Part shown: one piece after another, positions 48,536-50,078 of the stretch | Numbering within the stretch: position 1 is the stretch's first letter | Layout of the letters: each line of letters begins with the position of its first letter | Made by a program: the position numbers and the translations under genes | Notes under the pieces: generated by a model | Seen by the model: only the letters and a program-made list of their open reading frames with translations | The model's database searches: none | Told to the model about the DNA's origin: nothing | From: CAZTYW01 sp964617695 | GTDB taxonomy: Bacteria > Chloroflexota > Dehalococcoidia > UBA2247 > RBG-13-53-26 | Length of the DNA stretch: 50,078 bases | NCBI GenBank assembly: GCA_964617695.1 | Contig: CAZTYW010000007.1 | Coordinates: forward strand, 1 to 50,078 | Direction: 5' to 3'

Positions 48536-50020
48536 ATGACTGGGAAGACTCGCAGCAGGAGAAGCCAGCCAAAGCACCCTGAGCAGGGTTCACAGGCCCG
48601 CGGCAGGCGCGGTCCGGAGGTGCGGACAGCGAACACAGTCGATCCGGCCGAGGCGCTGCGGCGCACCGCTGCAGCCCCGCTGTCGGCTGCGGGGCCCGAG
48701 TCCATCCTGGCGCTCCAGCAGGCCGTCGGCAACCGGGCGGTGCAAAGGCTAATTGCCCAGAAGCGAGGTGACGGCCGGCCGTCATGGCGCCCGGCCAACC
48801 CTGGCGTTGCACCGCAGACGACAGCACCACCTGGCATCCAGCGGGAACCGGACAACGGCAAGCCCAAGGGGTCTTCGGCTCAGGGGAGCCTCACACCGGA
48901 GGTCATGAAGGAGCTGAAGGAGAAGATAAACAAGCAGGTCAAGCAGGGCCCTGTGCCCCAGTTACCTTCAGACAGCCAGATAAATGAGACCAAGAAAGAG
49001 GCAGAGGCACAGGGGAAAGAGATAGCGCCGCTGGTGAAGAACAACCCGGCCATGGCGGCCTTCGTGCACGCCAACATGACCAAGGGGGCTCCCTCTGGAG
49101 GTTCACCACCGCCCCCGCCGTCCCCGGCACAGGCTCAGGCCCAGGCGGGGGCCGTAGCGGGCACGGCCCCTAAGACCCAGCAGCCGCAGCAGGGGTCTGC
49201 GGGTGCCGCAGGGGGCAAGAAGAAGAAGTCCTACGTTGGCAAGAAGAAGCGCAGGGCGGGGCACAAGGAGCGCGCCGGGCTGGCCGGGGAGCTTGGCGAC
49301 GTGGGCCAGCAGGCAACCGGGACCGGCCTGGACATTGCCGAGGGAGTGGTCAAGGCGGGGGGCGGGGTGTTAAAGGGAGCCGCAGACGTGGCGGGCAAGG
49401 TCTTCGGGTGGATAGGCGTGGCCTTCGGGTTTATCATGGCGGCTTTCGACATCAGGGCCATAGCCTCATCGGCCGCCAAGGTGAAGGACCTGAAGGACGT
49501 GCTGACAGACGTACGGGCCAAGGCCAAGCCGGGTAACGCCCAGGAGCAGGAGCTCCTGGGAGCCGTTGAGTACGCCATCGAGCAGAAGTACAAGAAGATC
49601 GCCCGCAGGGCGGTGTCCCTTGGGGCCACATTGACGTCCACCGGAGTCGGCGTTGCTGCTCTGGCTGCCGGCGTGGCCATCCTGGCGCTGGCTTCCAACC
49701 CGGTTGGCTGGCTGGTAGCGGCCGGCATCCTGGGGCTTGCCACGCTTGTCGGGCTGGGAATGCTGTTCTACAAGATCGGTCGCGCCATCTTCAAGTGGGC
49801 GAAGGGCAGGAAGGGCAAGGTCAGGGGGGAGATGGCCGAGAAGCTATACGACAATGCTGCCCATGGGGAGATGAAGGGTCTGGCGCAGCGGGCCATAAAG
49901 AGCCTGGGCCTCAACTGGGCCAAGATGAAAAAGTCGTACGAAGGCGCGCCGAAGCCGGCCAGGCCGAAGGTCAGGAAGAGCGCCATCGGCCTCATCAAGG
50001 GCAAGCTGGCCAGCTCGTAG
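48536..50020 (+). CDS. Protein with eCIS-associated LQxxxGNxAVxRL motif and C-terminal hydrophobic helices
   Basis: 494-aa protein of unknown function. Residues 1-50 are basic and disordered. Residues 58-73 read LALQQAVGNRAVQRLI, the motif found near the N-terminus of many proteins tied to extracellular contractile injection systems (often with DUF4157); IQREP follows, as is usual there. Pro/Gln/Ala linkers and a Lys-rich patch (~228-245) lead to three hydrophobic segments (about 288-310, 360-386, 388-415) that could insert in membranes. The end is basic. An effector or pore-forming cargo is possible; no contractile-sheath or baseplate gene is within the window. It has its own operator-like promoter and terminator. 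Confidence 0.7.
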   Translation: MTGKTRSRRSQPKHPEQGSQARGRRGPEVRTANTVDPAEALRRTAAAPLSAAGPESILALQQAVGNRAVQRLIAQKRGDGRPSWRPANPGVAPQTTAPPGIQREPDNGKPKGSSAQGSLTPEVMKELKEKINKQVKQGPVPQLPSDSQINETKKEAEAQGKEIAPLVKNNPAMAAFVHANMTKGAPSGGSPPPPPSPAQAQAQAGAVAGTAPKTQQPQQGSAGAAGGKKKKSYVGKKKRRAGHKERAGLAGELGDVGQQATGTGLDIAEGVVKAGGGVLKGAADVAGKVFGWIGVAFGFIMAAFDIRAIASSAAKVKDLKDVLTDVRAKAKPGNAQEQELLGAVEYAIEQKYKKIARRAVSLGATLTSTGVGVAALAAGVAILALASNPVGWLVAAGILGLATLVGLGMLFYKIGRAIFKWAKGRKGKVRGEMAEKLYDNAAHGEMKGLAQRAIKSLGLNWAKMKKSYEGAPKPARPKVRKSAIGLIKGKLASS

Positions 50021-50035
50021 CCGGCAATGAAAACG

Positions 50036-50074
50036 AAGGCCGTGACGTCAGGTTGATGCCACGGCCTTTTCCTT
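50036..50074 (+). terminator. Intrinsic terminator
   Basis: A perfect 9-bp stem (AAGGCCGTG/CACGGCCTT) with a 15-nt loop, followed by TTCCTTTT, placed 15 nt after the stop of the eCIS-motif gene. It marks the end of a single-gene unit. Confidence 0.85.
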
Positions 50075-50078
50075 TTGC

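Overview
The window looks like a chromosomal segment of a strictly anaerobic, acetogen-like bacterium. The gene content points to the Chloroflexota, most likely a Dehalococcoidia-type lineage. This is inferred from protein character and not from any marker phylogeny. The pointers are a carbonyl-branch Wood-Ljungdahl operon that mixes archaeal-type and bacterial-type subunits, many GTG/TTG starts, a DUF5679-like mini zinc ribbon, and a large set of CoA-ester genes. No rRNA or tRNA gene and no CRISPR array was seen.

Layout. 1-3.4 kb (+): a SAM methyltransferase, then an Asp23/AmaP/DUF2273 envelope cluster and a lipoprotein-like unknown. 3.4-21.0 kb (-): one ~17.6 kb gene train with gaps or overlaps of mostly under 50 nt. 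It reads acsE, acsD, cdhA (CODH), an unknown, nuoE-like, nuoF-like, nuoG-N-like, cdhB (epsilon), acsB/cdhC, acsC, cooC, an unknown, a second nuoE/nuoF pair, and two ADP-forming acyl-CoA synthetase alpha subunits. A strong promoter lies at 21.25 kb, followed by a ~220-nt structured leader. 21.5-25.1 kb: a small CxxC protein, a secreted nuclease, a TauE-type permease and a split transketolase. 25.3-28.9 kb (-): queH, ruvB, purA and two small membrane proteins. 28.9-32.3 kb (-): UspA, inositol-phosphate synthase, a PimA-like mannosyltransferase and a CDP-alcohol phosphatidyltransferase, a likely phosphatidylinositol/PIM lipid pathway. 32.4-38.5 kb: a PHP phosphoesterase, a DUF5679 mini-protein and the nusA-ylxR-infB-rbfA-truB operon (no rimP) with an attenuator-like hairpin in its leader. 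38.5-41.2 kb: uvrC and a decayed XerC/D recombinase. 41.3-46.6 kb: crotonases, hydroxyacyl-CoA dehydrogenase, thiolase, a HIT protein and a Cys-rich mini-protein. 46.6-50.1 kb: a repeat-bearing spacer, proA, and a 494-aa protein carrying the LQxxxGNxAVxRL motif common in proteins associated with extracellular contractile injection systems (eCIS).

How the genes work together. AcsE, CFeSP (AcsC/AcsD), CODH (CdhA/CdhB) and ACS (AcsB) with CooC form the carbonyl branch: methyl-THF + CO2/CO + CoA to acetyl-CoA. The NuoE/F(/G) modules could link CODH or ferredoxin electrons to NAD(H). The synthetase alpha subunits could turn acetyl-CoA into acetate plus ATP, but no beta subunit is in the window.

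The most interesting signals are: (a) the mixed CODH/ACS operon with embedded NADH-dehydrogenase modules and a structured leader; (b) four TTxxCC half-sites at exactly 11-bp period abutting a -10 box, followed by a multi-stem leader, in front of the eCIS-motif gene; (c) an intrinsic-terminator-like hairpin with a competing hairpin in the nusA leader; (d) the inositol-lipid cluster.
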